A DNA stretch of 15,694 nt from Acetobacteraceae bacterium (GTDB taxonomy: Bacteria > Pseudomonadota > Alphaproteobacteria > Acetobacterales > Acetobacteraceae): the NCBI GenBank assembly GCA_947476855.1, contig CANJSR010000055.1:1-15694 (forward strand). The letters are read 5' to 3'. Positions 6,877 to 14,188 of the stretch are shown here, in pieces. Made by a program: the position numbers and the translations under genes. Positions within the stretch are counted from its first letter, which is position 1. Every line of letters starts with the position of its first letter. A model generated the notes under the pieces. That model did no database searches and had not been told where the DNA came from. It was given only the letters and a program-made list of their open reading frames with translations.

Positions 6877-7646
6877 CCGACTCGATGCTGCATGTCGAAG
6901 GCATCGAGACCTTCTACGGCCCGATCCAGGCGATCCGCGGCGTGTCGCTGGATGTGGCGCAGGGCCAGATCGTGACGGTCCTCGGCGCCAACGGGGCGGG
7001 CAAGACCACCGTCCTGCGAACGATTTCCGGCGTGCTGGACCCGGAGCGCGGCAAGGTCATGTTCCAGGGCCGCGACATCGCCCACATGCCGCCCGACCAG
7101 GTGATGCGCATGGGCATCTGCCACGTGCCGGAGGGGCGGGAGACGTTTCCGTTCCTGACGGTGCGCGAAAACCTGATGATGGGCGCCTACACCCGCCGCG
7201 ATAAGGACGGCGTGGCGCGGGATCTTGAACTCTGCTTCTCCTACTTCCCCCGTTTGCTGGAGCGGCAGCACCAGCGCGCCGGCCTGCTGTCGGGCGGGGA
7301 GCAGCAGATGCTGGCGATCAGCAGAGCACTGATGGGCCAGCCGAAGCTGCTGTTGCTGGATGAGCCGTCGCTGGGATTGTCCCCCCTGCTCGTGCAGCAG
7401 ATCTTCGGGATCATCAGACGCATCAACAAGGAACAGGGCGTGTCGATCCTGCTGGTCGAGCAGAACGCGCATATTGCGCTGAAGACCGCCGATTACGGCT
7501 ACATCATCGAGGTCGGCCGCATCGTCGCGCAGGACCATTGCGCCGCGCTGCTGCAACGGGACGATATCAAGGAATTCTACCTCGGCCAGAAGGAAACCGG
7601 GGAACGCGGCCAGCGGCGTTGGAAAAGGAAGCGGCTGTGGAACTGA
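6873..7646 (+). CDS. livF: ABC transporter ATP-binding protein LivF
   Basis: LivF is the second ATPase subunit. Motifs are Walker A GANGAGKTT (38-46), the Q-loop/PEGRETFPFLTV region (87-97), signature LSGGEQQ (139-145), Walker B LLLLDEP (159-165) and the H-loop region VEQNAH (195-200). Members usually end soon after the EFYLG segment (234-238). Here a further 19 residues follow, ending in a strongly basic tail (RRWKRKRLWN). The last ten bases overlap the start of the downstream AMP-binding gene, and the ribosome-binding site of that gene lies inside the tail-coding region. The tail could have arisen by loss of an older stop codon; it is unlikely to affect ATPase function. Confidence 0.95.
   Translation: MTDSMLHVEGIETFYGPIQAIRGVSLDVAQGQIVTVLGANGAGKTTVLRTISGVLDPERGKVMFQGRDIAHMPPDQVMRMGICHVPEGRETFPFLTVRENLMMGAYTRRDKDGVARDLELCFSYFPRLLERQHQRAGLLSGGEQQMLAISRALMGQPKLLLLDEPSLGLSPLLVQQIFGIIRRINKEQGVSILLVEQNAHIALKTADYGYIIEVGRIVAQDHCAALLQRDDIKEFYLGQKETGERGQRRWKRKRLWN
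7625..7631 (+). promoter_or_regulatory. Ribosome-binding site deciding the AMP-binding protein start
   Basis: AAGGAAG at 7625-7631 is a strong Shine-Dalgarno match five bases before the GTG at 7637. The open frame extends back to 7538 and has a TTG at 7619, but neither has a comparable site, and the earlier codons lie inside livF. This is why the GTG at 7637 was preferred. Confidence 0.65.
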
Positions 7647-8785
7647 CCGGCGGCGCTCGGGTGGATACGCTGCCCGCGTTGATCGCGCACAAGGTCGCGG
7701 CCGAGGGCGGCGCGATCGTGCTGCGCAAGAAGAACCGCGGCATCTGGAACGCGGTGACCTGGGCGCAACTGGACCAGGAAGTCGCGGCCATCAGGCGTGG
7801 ACTGCGGGCGATGGATTTCGGACGCGGCGATGTCGCGGCCGTGCTGTCGGAAACCCGGCCCGAGGCCGCCTATGCCGACCTCGCGATCCTGACCAGCGGC
7901 GGCGCATCGGTTGCCATCAACCCGAATGATGAAGCCGAACATGTCGGCCACATCCTGCGCTCCGCCGGCTGCCGGGTCGTGTTCGTCGAGGGCGAGGAAC
8001 AGCTCGACAAGGTCCTGTCGGTACGGGCCACCTGCCCCGGGCTGGTGCGGATCGTGATCGCCGACATGAAGGGGTTGCGCGACTTCGCCGATCCGATCGC
8101 GGTCAGCCTGGAACGCTTCGTGGCGGAAGGCGCGCCGGATGCCGCGTTCGATCCGGTCGGGCCCGATGACACGGCGGCGGTGGTCTTTGCGCAGGATGGC
8201 ACCCATGCCATGGGACGGATCGTGACCCATGCGGAGGTCATGCGGATGGTGGATGGCGCGCACCGGCAACTCGCGCCACAGGCCGAGGATGAACGGCTGG
8301 TGGTCCTGCCCATGAGCGACCCGACCGAGCGGGTGCTGGGTCTTTACCTGGCGCTGGCGACCGGGACGATCAGCAACTACCTGGAAAGCCCGGAAACGGC
8401 GGTCGAGAACCTGCAACAGCTCAAGCCGACGATCCTGGGCGCGAATGCCGAGGCGTGGGAGCGGCTGCATGCCCGGATCACCGCGGCGGCCGATGCGGCC
8501 ACGCCCCTGCAACGGACGCTGTATCGCTGGGCGATCGGCGCGGCGCGCTCCGGCGGGGCCATGGCCGGTCTGGCCGACCTGCTGGTGCTGCGCGCCGTCC
8601 GCCGCGAACTGGGCATGAGCCGGTTGCGGCTTGCCTTTGTCGGGAATGAGCCGATCCCGGCCCAGTCACTCGACTGGGCGCGGGCGCTGGGGATCACCGT
8701 CCGGCAGGTGACCGACCCGGCGGAGCTGGGACAAGGGGACGCGGAGTACGGCACTCTAATCCGGGCCGCCTATGCCGCGGCCTGA
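7637..8785 (+). CDS. Truncated, motif-degenerate acyl-CoA synthetase-like (AMP-binding) protein
   Basis: The 382-residue product aligns by eye with the N-terminal part of long-chain acyl-CoA synthetases that occur in liv operons. Recognisable parts are WAQLDQEVAAIRRGLRAMDFGRGDVAAVL (42-70), the LPMSDPTERVLGLYLALATG block (224-243; family LPLxHxxER), YLESPETAVENLQQLKPT (248-265), AEAWERLHARI (271-281) and LAFVGNEPIPAQSLDWARALG (332-352). Two essential elements are gone. The ATP-binding loop, normally YTSGTTGxPKG, reads FAQDGTHAMGR (184-194). The chain also stops where the YGxTE motif and the whole C-terminal lobe should begin. Full-length relatives have about 600 residues or more. The remaining frame is long, intact, well supplied with a ribosome-binding site and free of stops, so it looks maintained rather than randomly decaying. 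Adenylation activity is very unlikely. It could be a non-catalytic partner of the transporter or an early-stage pseudogene. Confidence 0.75.
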   Translation: MELTGGARVDTLPALIAHKVAAEGGAIVLRKKNRGIWNAVTWAQLDQEVAAIRRGLRAMDFGRGDVAAVLSETRPEAAYADLAILTSGGASVAINPNDEAEHVGHILRSAGCRVVFVEGEEQLDKVLSVRATCPGLVRIVIADMKGLRDFADPIAVSLERFVAEGAPDAAFDPVGPDDTAAVVFAQDGTHAMGRIVTHAEVMRMVDGAHRQLAPQAEDERLVVLPMSDPTERVLGLYLALATGTISNYLESPETAVENLQQLKPTILGANAEAWERLHARITAAADAATPLQRTLYRWAIGAARSGGAMAGLADLLVLRAVRRELGMSRLRLAFVGNEPIPAQSLDWARALGITVRQVTDPAELGQGDAEYGTLIRAAYAAA

Positions 8786-8802
8786 AGCCGGTCAGGGCTC
8801 GT

Positions 8803-8815
8803 CGTTGAACCAACG
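8803..8815 (+). repeat. Small inverted repeat before livK
   Basis: CGTTG (8803-8807) and CAACG (8811-8815) flank AAC in the 62-base gap between the AMP-binding gene and livK. It could form a short hairpin upstream of the ribosome-binding site. Hairpins in this position often protect binding-protein mRNA, but the stem is only five pairs, so this is weak. Confidence 0.25.
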
Positions 8816-8847
8816 GCGCAACAATCGCGACAGGAGAGGGAAACATC

Positions 8848-10020
8848 ATGCGTAAGACGTTGCTCGCAACGATGATGGCCGCGGCGATCGCCGTGCCCAC
8901 CATGTCCCAGGCACAGACGGTGCGGGGCGTGACCGACAAGGAAGTCATCATCGGCACCTACACCGACCTGTCTGGCGTGACCGCCATGTGGGGCGTGAAT
9001 AACATGAACACCTGGCGGATGGTGTTCGATGAGGCCAATGCCGCCGGCGGCATCCATGGCCGCAAGATCAAGCATGTGATCGAGGACAGCCAGTACCAGG
9101 TGCCTCGGGCCGTGCAGGCGTCGAACAAGCTGTTGAACCGCGACAGCGTGTTCATGATGGTCGCCAATGGCGGCACGCCGATGAACAACGCGACGATGCC
9201 GGAACAGCTTTCCAAGAACGTGCCGAACATGTTCCCGCTGACTTCGGCGCGGTCGATGTACGCGCCGCTGCATCCGCTGAAGTTCGGCCTAGCCGCGTCA
9301 TACTACGACATGATGCGCGCCGGCGTGAAGCTGTTCGTCGAGGAGCGCGGCAAGAAGGCGCTCTGCGCCATGTCGCAGGACACTGATTTCGGTCGCGACG
9401 TGATGGACGGCGTGCACGAGCAGATGAAGGTGATGAACATCAAGCTCGTCGCCGAAACGCTGCACAAGCCGGCCGATACCGACTTCACCGCCTCGGTCGC
9501 CCGTCTCCGCGACGCCAAGTGCGACCTCGTGCTGCTGGGCACCATCGTGCGTGACACCATCCAGATCGTCTCCGCCGCCCGCAAGACCGGCTGGAACGTC
9601 GACTTCCTGGGCCAGGTCGCGGTCTATGACGACGCCGTTGCCGCCGCGCCCGGTGGCGTGACCGAGGGCATCTACTCCATGACGTCCGTCCTGTTCGCCT
9701 ATCCGGACGATCCGCGCCCGAAGGTGCGGGAGTTCTCCGCTGCCTACCGCAAGGCCTATGGCAAGGACGCCAACTTCGCCGCGCAGCTTGGTCATACCGG
9801 CGCGAGCCTGGTGGTGCTGGGCCTGAAGAACGCGGGCCGGAACCTGACGACCGAAAGTTTCGTCAAGGGCATGGAGCAGATCAAGAACTACGAGGACATC
9901 TTCGGCTCGCCGAAGATCAGCTTCGCCGCGGACAAGCACCAGGGGTCGAGCGAATCGTTCCTGACGGTGATCAAGGACGGGCGCTGGGTGCCTGTCACCG
10001 ACAAGCCCTACGGCTACTGA
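8848..10020 (+). CDS. livK: Periplasmic substrate-binding protein of the liv-type transporter
   Basis: This is the periplasmic type I binding protein (Peripla_BP_6) that delivers substrate to LivHM. The 390 residues begin with a Sec signal peptide: basic MRKT, a hydrophobic core to about residue 18, and a likely signal peptidase I cut after SQA (22). The mature protein starts GVTDKEVIIGTYTDLSG and continues with NAAGGIHGRKIKHVIEDSQYQ, both typical of the family. The usual leucine-binding residues cannot be assigned by eye, so the ligand is unknown. The ATG at 8848 has a strong AGGAGAGGG site. It is the last gene of the operon. The 62-base gap before it, larger than the other junctions, and its strong ribosome-binding site suit a protein needed in excess. 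A perfect hairpin terminator lies about 60 bases after its stop, inside the opposing peptidase gene. Confidence 0.93.
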   Translation: MRKTLLATMMAAAIAVPTMSQAQTVRGVTDKEVIIGTYTDLSGVTAMWGVNNMNTWRMVFDEANAAGGIHGRKIKHVIEDSQYQVPRAVQASNKLLNRDSVFMMVANGGTPMNNATMPEQLSKNVPNMFPLTSARSMYAPLHPLKFGLAASYYDMMRAGVKLFVEERGKKALCAMSQDTDFGRDVMDGVHEQMKVMNIKLVAETLHKPADTDFTASVARLRDAKCDLVLLGTIVRDTIQIVSAARKTGWNVDFLGQVAVYDDAVAAAPGGVTEGIYSMTSVLFAYPDDPRPKVREFSAAYRKAYGKDANFAAQLGHTGASLVVLGLKNAGRNLTTESFVKGMEQIKNYEDIFGSPKISFAADKHQGSSESFLTVIKDGRWVPVTDKPYGY

Positions 10021-10028
10021 TTGGGGCG

Positions 10029-10051
10029 TCTGGGCGGTCTAGCCGCCCAGA
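10029..10051. repeat. Perfect 9-bp inverted repeat at the convergent livK/M32 junction
   Basis: TCTGGGCGG (10029-10037) and CCGCCCAGA (10043-10051) are exact inverted repeats with a five-base loop. The loop contains the TAG stop of the minus-strand carboxypeptidase. The hairpin lies 9 bases after the livK stop. There is no T-tract on either side, so it may be a 3'-end-protecting stem or part of a combined termination region with the next hairpin. Confidence 0.5.
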
Positions 10052-11526
10052 TACCGCGCCGTCAGATGCGCCTGAAAACAGGCCGGGTCCAATTCCCGGC
10101 CTGTTGCTTTTTGCAGCAGGTCATTGAAGCCCAACAGGCTGCCCTGGCCGTGGACGTTGCGGCGGAGCCAGCCCAGCAGAGGGCCGGTGTTCCCCTGCCC
10201 GAGCGCCTGGTCCAGGCCCGGTTCAGCGTCCCGCGCCGCCGCCATCAACTGCGCGGCAGCCATGGCGCCCAGCGTGTAGCTGGGGAAGTAACCGAAGGCG
10301 CCATCATACCAATGGATGTCCTGGAGGCAGCCCCGCGCGTCATCCGGCGGCGTCAGGCCCAGCAGCGCCTTGAATCCGTCATTCCACGCGCCGGGCAGGT
10401 CGTTCACGCGCAGGTCGCCCGAGATCAGCGCTTGCTCCAGCCGGAAGCGCAGGATCACGTGGGCGGGATAGGTCATCTCATCGGCGTCGACCCGGATGAA
10501 CCCGCGCTCGACCCGGCGCCACAGGCGGGCGAGGTTCGCGGGGTCGTAGGACGCCGGGTCTCCGCCAAAGGCTGTGTGCAGGATCGGGGCGAGCCAGGTC
10601 AGGAACTCATCGGACCGGCAGGCCTGCATCTCCACGATCAGGGATTGACTTTCATGCGCGGCCATACCGGCGGCTTCCCCGACCGGCTGGCGGCCCCAGG
10701 CGTCGGGCAGGCCGCGTTCGTACAGCGCGTGGCCAGTTTCGTGGATGACGGCCAGGACGGCCTGGGCGAAGTCCTCCTCCCGATACCGGGTCGTGATCCG
10801 AACATCGGTCCGCGTGCCGCCCGAGAACGGGTGCGCCGACCTGTCCAGGCGCGCGTGCTCGAAACCCAGGCCCAGACGCTCGGAGATCGAGCGGCAGAGG
10901 GTTTCCTGCGCCGCGATCGGGAAAGGCCCGGTGGGGCGGATGGGCGCGGGCTGGCGGGCCTGGCGTTCCTCGGCTTCCGGCAAGGCGTGGGCCAGGAAGC
11001 GTTCATAGTCAGCGAAGATGGGCGCGACGTCGGCGGAAACGATGCCCCGCTGGTAACCATCCATCAGCGCGTCATAGGGCGCCATGCCGAGAACCTGCCC
11101 GAGCGCGGCGGCGGCTTCGCGGGTCAGGCGGATGACCTCGGTCAGTTGAGGGGCGACAGCGGCGAAGTCCGAGGCGGCGCGGGCGGTGCGCCAGATCTTC
11201 TCGCAGGTGGAATTGACGCGGGCCTGGGCCTCCACGAGGTCGGACGGCAAAGCGGTCGCGCGGGTATAGGCGTGGCGCATCAAGGACAGGTTGGCGGCCT
11301 GCCAGGGGTCTTCAGGGATGGTCGCCACGGCCAGGTCGTCACCCATCTCGGGCGCGGTGAGCTGGGCGTGGGCGATGCCGGCCAGGACGGCAAGTTGGTC
11401 TCCGCGGGCCGCGCCGCCTCCGGGTGGCATCATCGCCGCCGCGTCCCAGCCGAGCATGGAGGCGCATTCACCGATGGTGGCGATGCGGGCGAATCGGGCC
11501 ACCAGACGGTCGTAGGCTGGGTTCAT
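10039..11526 (-). CDS. M32-family metallocarboxypeptidase (carboxypeptidase Taq-like)
   Basis: This is a zinc-dependent carboxypeptidase of family M32, a cytoplasmic enzyme removing residues one by one from peptide C-termini. All main family motifs are present in 495 residues, the usual length: HPF (232-234), DVRITTRY (241-248), the catalytic HETGH (262-266; H262 and H266 zinc ligands, E263 base), HESQS (291-295; E292 third ligand), IRVDADEMTYPAH (344-356) and CLQDIHW (400-406). The fold is almost all helical. The ATG at 11526 overlaps the surf1 stop as ATGA, so it is translated from the same message; the frame is open further upstream but inside surf1. It is the last gene of the cta block, yet it has no known role in oxidase assembly. 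Its final codons contain the liv terminator hairpin. Confidence 0.94.
   Translation of the reverse strand: MNPAYDRLVARFARIATIGECASMLGWDAAAMMPPGGGAARGDQLAVLAGIAHAQLTAPEMGDDLAVATIPEDPWQAANLSLMRHAYTRATALPSDLVEAQARVNSTCEKIWRTARAASDFAAVAPQLTEVIRLTREAAAALGQVLGMAPYDALMDGYQRGIVSADVAPIFADYERFLAHALPEAEERQARQPAPIRPTGPFPIAAQETLCRSISERLGLGFEHARLDRSAHPFSGGTRTDVRITTRYREEDFAQAVLAVIHETGHALYERGLPDAWGRQPVGEAAGMAAHESQSLIVEMQACRSDEFLTWLAPILHTAFGGDPASYDPANLARLWRRVERGFIRVDADEMTYPAHVILRFRLEQALISGDLRVNDLPGAWNDGFKALLGLTPPDDARGCLQDIHWYDGAFGYFPSYTLGAMAAAQLMAAARDAEPGLDQALGQGNTGPLLGWLRRNVHGQGSLLGFNDLLQKATGRELDPACFQAHLTARYLGG
10077..10112 (+). terminator. Intrinsic terminator of the liv operon, inside the opposing coding sequence
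   Basis: AACAGGCCGGG (10077-10087) pairs perfectly with CCCGGCCTGTT (10095-10105) around a seven-base loop and is followed by GC and then five T residues (10108-10112). This 11-bp, GC-rich stem with a T-tract is the form of a rho-independent terminator for plus-strand transcripts from livK. It lies within the last 25 codons of the minus-strand M32 peptidase gene. Read on that strand, the same stem is followed by TT and then CAGG, a poor T-tract, so the effect on the peptidase message should be weaker. Confidence 0.7.
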
Positions 11527-12224
11527 GCGCGGAGACCTTTCCTGGCCCAGACGATGAAGATGACGACCAGCGTGATCGCGAAGCCGTACCAGGTCAGGGC
11601 GTAGACCAGATGATTGTTGGGCGGCTGGGGCAGGTGCTTCGCCGGATCGGGCCATCCGGCCGCCGGAGCGGGGCCGAGGGCCACGATGACAAAGGGTTCG
11701 GCGCGGGGCAGGCCGAGGGCGGCGGCGATCACCTTGGGGTCCAACGTGTAGAAGCGGCGGCCGGCCACGTCGTCGGTGGCCGAGAACCAGGACGCCGTGT
11801 CACCCGGATGCACGAATCCATCGACCGAGGCCTCTTCGGCCGGTTGGTCGAGGGGGCGGTCTTGCTTTGTTGGCGCCCAGCCGCGGTCGATCAGGATCGG
11901 CAGGGCGTTGTCGCGTTCGAGCACCGTGATCAGGCGGGCGCCCATTTCGGGGCCGCGCGACAAGGTGCGGACCTCGGCACCAAACAGCGCGGTCAGGTCG
12001 GGTCGGAGTCGGCCAGAGACCTGGACCCGGGCAAAGGGTTTCGGATTCGCGGTCAGGAGGTTCGGCGGGGAAGCCTCGGCGCGCGCGACGTCGGCCAGGA
12101 CCTGGTCTTTCCACTGCATCCGCTCGATCTGCCATGTGCCCAGGCCAATCAGCACGACAAGCATGAGCAGGGTCATCACCCCAGGCCAGATCAGGCGGCG
12201 CACCGCGGTGGGAGAGTGGATCAA
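11523..12224 (-). CDS. surf1: SURF1 family cytochrome oxidase biogenesis protein
   Basis: SURF1 (Shy1/SurF1) is an inner-membrane protein that helps place heme a in subunit I of aa3 oxidase. The 233 residues show the family plan: an N-terminal membrane segment (about 12-28) ending in the signature LGTWQIERMQWK, a periplasmic domain with ILIDRGWAP (about 109-117) and RRFYTLDP, and a C-terminal segment starting NNHLVYALTWYGFAITLV. The start is TTG at 12224, with AGGA placed seven bases upstream; the first residues MIHSPTAVRRL are basic as expected on the cytoplasmic side. It starts 13 bases after the DUF983 stop and overlaps the carboxypeptidase start by four bases. Confidence 0.93.
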   Translation of the reverse strand: MIHSPTAVRRLIWPGVMTLLMLVVLIGLGTWQIERMQWKDQVLADVARAEASPPNLLTANPKPFARVQVSGRLRPDLTALFGAEVRTLSRGPEMGARLITVLERDNALPILIDRGWAPTKQDRPLDQPAEEASVDGFVHPGDTASWFSATDDVAGRRFYTLDPKVIAAALGLPRAEPFVIVALGPAPAAGWPDPAKHLPQPPNNHLVYALTWYGFAITLVVIFIVWARKGLRA

Positions 12225-12237
12225 GCGGTGGTCCTGG

Positions 12238-12603
12238 TCATCGCAGGCCCATCTCGGCGGAGCGGTGGCGGTATTGCAATGCCACCAACGCCGCCTTGGC
12301 CGGGCGCATCATCAGGATCGTCAGGGGCAAGGTAATGGCGGGCCATAGGATGGCATGGACCCAGAGCGGCGGTTCGAATCGGAACTCCACCCAGAAGGCC
12401 AGCCCCACCACGATCGCGCCGAGGACCAGGATGACGCCCACGGCGGCGCCGTCTCCGGTGTCGGACTTGCTCAGGTCCAAATCGCAGGATTCGCAGTTGT
12501 CCCGAATGGTCAGCACGCCACGAAAAAGCCTGCCGCGCCCACAGCGTGGGCATCGGCAGGCCAGTGCGGCGTGCAGGATGGAGACCCGTGGATAGGTCGC
12601 CAT
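12238..12603 (-). CDS. DUF983 family membrane protein
   Basis: This 121-residue protein belongs to the DUF983 family, found next to ctaE and surf1 in many alphaproteobacteria; its function is unknown. A cytoplasmic zinc-ribbon-like N-terminus has C18-P-R-C21 and C37-E-S-C40 (RCPRCGRGRLF and NCESCDLDL), with an additional C16. The GDGAA motif (51-54) leads into two membrane segments (about 55-72 and 82-98). The four paired cysteines suggest metal binding, possibly linked to oxidase metallation, but that is inference from position. The ATG at 12603 lies six bases after the ctaE stop. Confidence 0.9.
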   Translation of the reverse strand: MATYPRVSILHAALACRCPRCGRGRLFRGVLTIRDNCESCDLDLSKSDTGDGAAVGVILVLGAIVVGLAFWVEFRFEPPLWVHAILWPAITLPLTILMMRPAKAALVALQYRHRSAEMGLR

Positions 12604-12609
12604 CCGGGA

Positions 12610-13461
12610 TCAGTGGCCGGCGATGTTCGGACCCGCACCGTACCAGTAGATCACGACGAACAGGAACAGCCAGACCACGTCGACGAAGTGCCAGTACCAA
12701 GCCGCCGCCTCGAACCCGAAATGGCGGGCCGGGGTGAAGTGGTTGGCGCGGGCGCGGAACCAGCAGACAGCCAGGAAGATGGTGCCGACGATCACGTGGA
12801 AGCCGTGGAACCCGGTCGCGAGGTAAAAGGTCGAGGGATAGACGCCGCCGCCGATGAACTTGAACGGGGCGCTGGCATACTCAACCGCCTGCAGGATGGT
12901 GAAGCAGAAGCCGAGCAGCACGGTGATGCCCAGGCCGCGGACGAGGTCCCGCTTGTTGCCTTCCAGCAGGGCGTGGTGCGCCCAGGTGACCGTGGTGCCC
13001 GAGAGCAGCAGGATCATCGTGTTCAGGAACGGCAGATGGAACGGATCGAAGGTATGGATGGTCGAGGGCGGCCACACCAGTTCCCCGTTGCCCTGTGTTT
13101 CCGGGAAGATCAGGAAGTTGAAGTAGGCCCAGAAGAACCCAACGAAGAACATGACCTCGCTGGAGATGAACAGCACCATCCCGTAGCGCAGGCCGAGCCG
13201 CACGATGGGGGAATGGGCGCCGGGGGTCCGCGCCTCGGTCACCACATCGCGCCACCACATGAAGGACACGACGAGGGTGGACAGAAGCCCAATGGTCAGC
13301 AGGATGTAGTTGTGCAGATGGGCCGCGAAAATGATGCCCGTGACGACCAAGAAGCCACCAAACGCGGCAAGGATCGGCCAGGGGCTCGGGTCGGGAAGAT
13401 GATAGGGATGCTTCATCCCGGAACCGGTTGGCACCGTAGCGCCGTGCGCGTCGTTGCTCAT
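12610..13461 (-). CDS. ctaE: Cytochrome c oxidase subunit III
   Basis: CtaE is subunit III of the aa3-type oxidase, a seven-helix membrane protein that binds lipids and stabilises proton uptake by subunit I. The 283 residues include the N-terminal KHPYHLPDPSPWP (17-29), MWWRDVVTEA (68-77), SEVMFFVGFFWAYF (101-114, with the conserved buried glutamate E102), WAHHALLEGNK (160-170), ATGFHGFHVIVGTIFL (215-230) and the last helix WYWHFVDVVWLFLFVVIYWYG (255-275). The ATG at 13461 gives the family start; the frame is open for 21 more codons upstream, but that leader looks nothing like the family. A 108-base gap separates it from ctaG and may carry an internal promoter. Confidence 0.96.
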   Translation of the reverse strand: MSNDAHGATVPTGSGMKHPYHLPDPSPWPILAAFGGFLVVTGIIFAAHLHNYILLTIGLLSTLVVSFMWWRDVVTEARTPGAHSPIVRLGLRYGMVLFISSEVMFFVGFFWAYFNFLIFPETQGNGELVWPPSTIHTFDPFHLPFLNTMILLLSGTTVTWAHHALLEGNKRDLVRGLGITVLLGFCFTILQAVEYASAPFKFIGGGVYPSTFYLATGFHGFHVIVGTIFLAVCWFRARANHFTPARHFGFEAAAWYWHFVDVVWLFLFVVIYWYGAGPNIAGH

Positions 13462-13513
13462 GTCGTATCCGTTACAACTCCGCCGGGGAAACCGCCCCGA
13501 CACGGCGTGCGCC

Positions 13514-13541
13514 ATAATCGCCAATTCCGACGGCGTTTCAA
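13514..13541 (-). promoter_or_regulatory. Candidate internal promoter before ctaE
   Basis: On the minus strand TTGAAA (13541-13536) and GATTAT (13519-13514) are 16 bases apart, in the 108-base gap between ctaG and ctaE, which is the largest gap of the cta block. The matches are five of six and four of six. It may boost ctaE, DUF983, surf1 and the peptidase. No strong terminator was seen after ctaG. Confidence 0.3.
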
Positions 13542-13569
13542 GAGGGCGCGGCCCGAATTCGGTCTTGTT

Positions 13570-14187
13570 TCAGTTTGCGCGCGCCGGAGGCTGGCCGGCT
13601 GTGGCATCGCTGCCGATATGCGGGCCGGCCTTGGCCAGCGCCCCCGTCCGTTCCGCGTCGTCCAGAGAACGGTAGAACGTGTAGGACAGGGTGATGGAGC
13701 GGACGTCGGCGGTGGACGGATCAGAGGCGATCTTCGGGTCAACCCAGAAATTCACCGGGAATTCCATGCTCTCACCCGCGGCGAGGGTCTGCTTGTCGAA
13801 ACAGAAACAGGCGGTCTTGTGGAAGTACTTGGCGGCCTTCTCGGGCGTCACGTTGTACAGCGCGGTACCGGTGACCGGCCCCTTGGCCTGGTTGGTCGCA
13901 CGGTAGAACGCAAGCTGGTCCTCCCCCATCGGGAGAGTGATCTGGCGCGTTTCGGGACCGAATTTCCAGGGCAGACCGGGATTCACGTCGGCGTTGAAAT
14001 ACACCCGGATGGTCTGGCCGTTGCCGCCCGGCGCGACCGAGGGGCCGATCTTGGGTGTCCCGCCGAATCCGGTCGCGGCGCAGAACATCTGGTAAAGCGG
14101 AATCGCGGCGAAGGACATACCGACCATGCCTACGGCGACACCCAGGAAGGTGAAGGCGACGATCCGGTTTTTCCGCCGCAGCGACAT
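13570..14187 (-). CDS. ctaG: Cytochrome c oxidase copper-assembly protein CtaG (Cox11)
   Basis: CtaG (Cox11) inserts copper into the CuB site of subunit I. The 205 residues contain one N-terminal membrane anchor (about 9-29), the conserved PLYQMFCAATGFGGT (30-44, with C36), a periplasmic immunoglobulin-like domain and the copper-binding CFCF motif (127-130) within FHKTACFCFDKQTL. MEFPVNFWVDP (141-151) and ITLSYTFYR (165-173) complete the family pattern. The tail after residue 175 is longer than in many homologues and looks disordered. The ATG at 14187 follows the small upstream gene's stop after one base (TGAGATG), so translation is probably coupled. Confidence 0.95.
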   Translation of the reverse strand: MSLRRKNRIVAFTFLGVAVGMVGMSFAAIPLYQMFCAATGFGGTPKIGPSVAPGGNGQTIRVYFNADVNPGLPWKFGPETRQITLPMGEDQLAFYRATNQAKGPVTGTALYNVTPEKAAKYFHKTACFCFDKQTLAAGESMEFPVNFWVDPKIASDPSTADVRSITLSYTFYRSLDDAERTGALAKAGPHIGSDATAGQPPARAN

Positions 14188-14188
14188 C

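Noticed and set aside
10021..11604. A 527-codon open frame on the plus strand opposite the M32 peptidase
   Set aside because: The minus-strand frame carries every M32 catalytic motif. The plus-strand translation is low-complexity, rich in Gly, Arg, Gln and Val, and matches no family; it is a GC-rich antisense shadow.
13462..13524. Longer start for ctaE (21 extra residues)
   Set aside because: The leader is unlike any subunit III N-terminus, and the ATG at 13461 gives the expected start before the KHPYHLPDPSPWP region.
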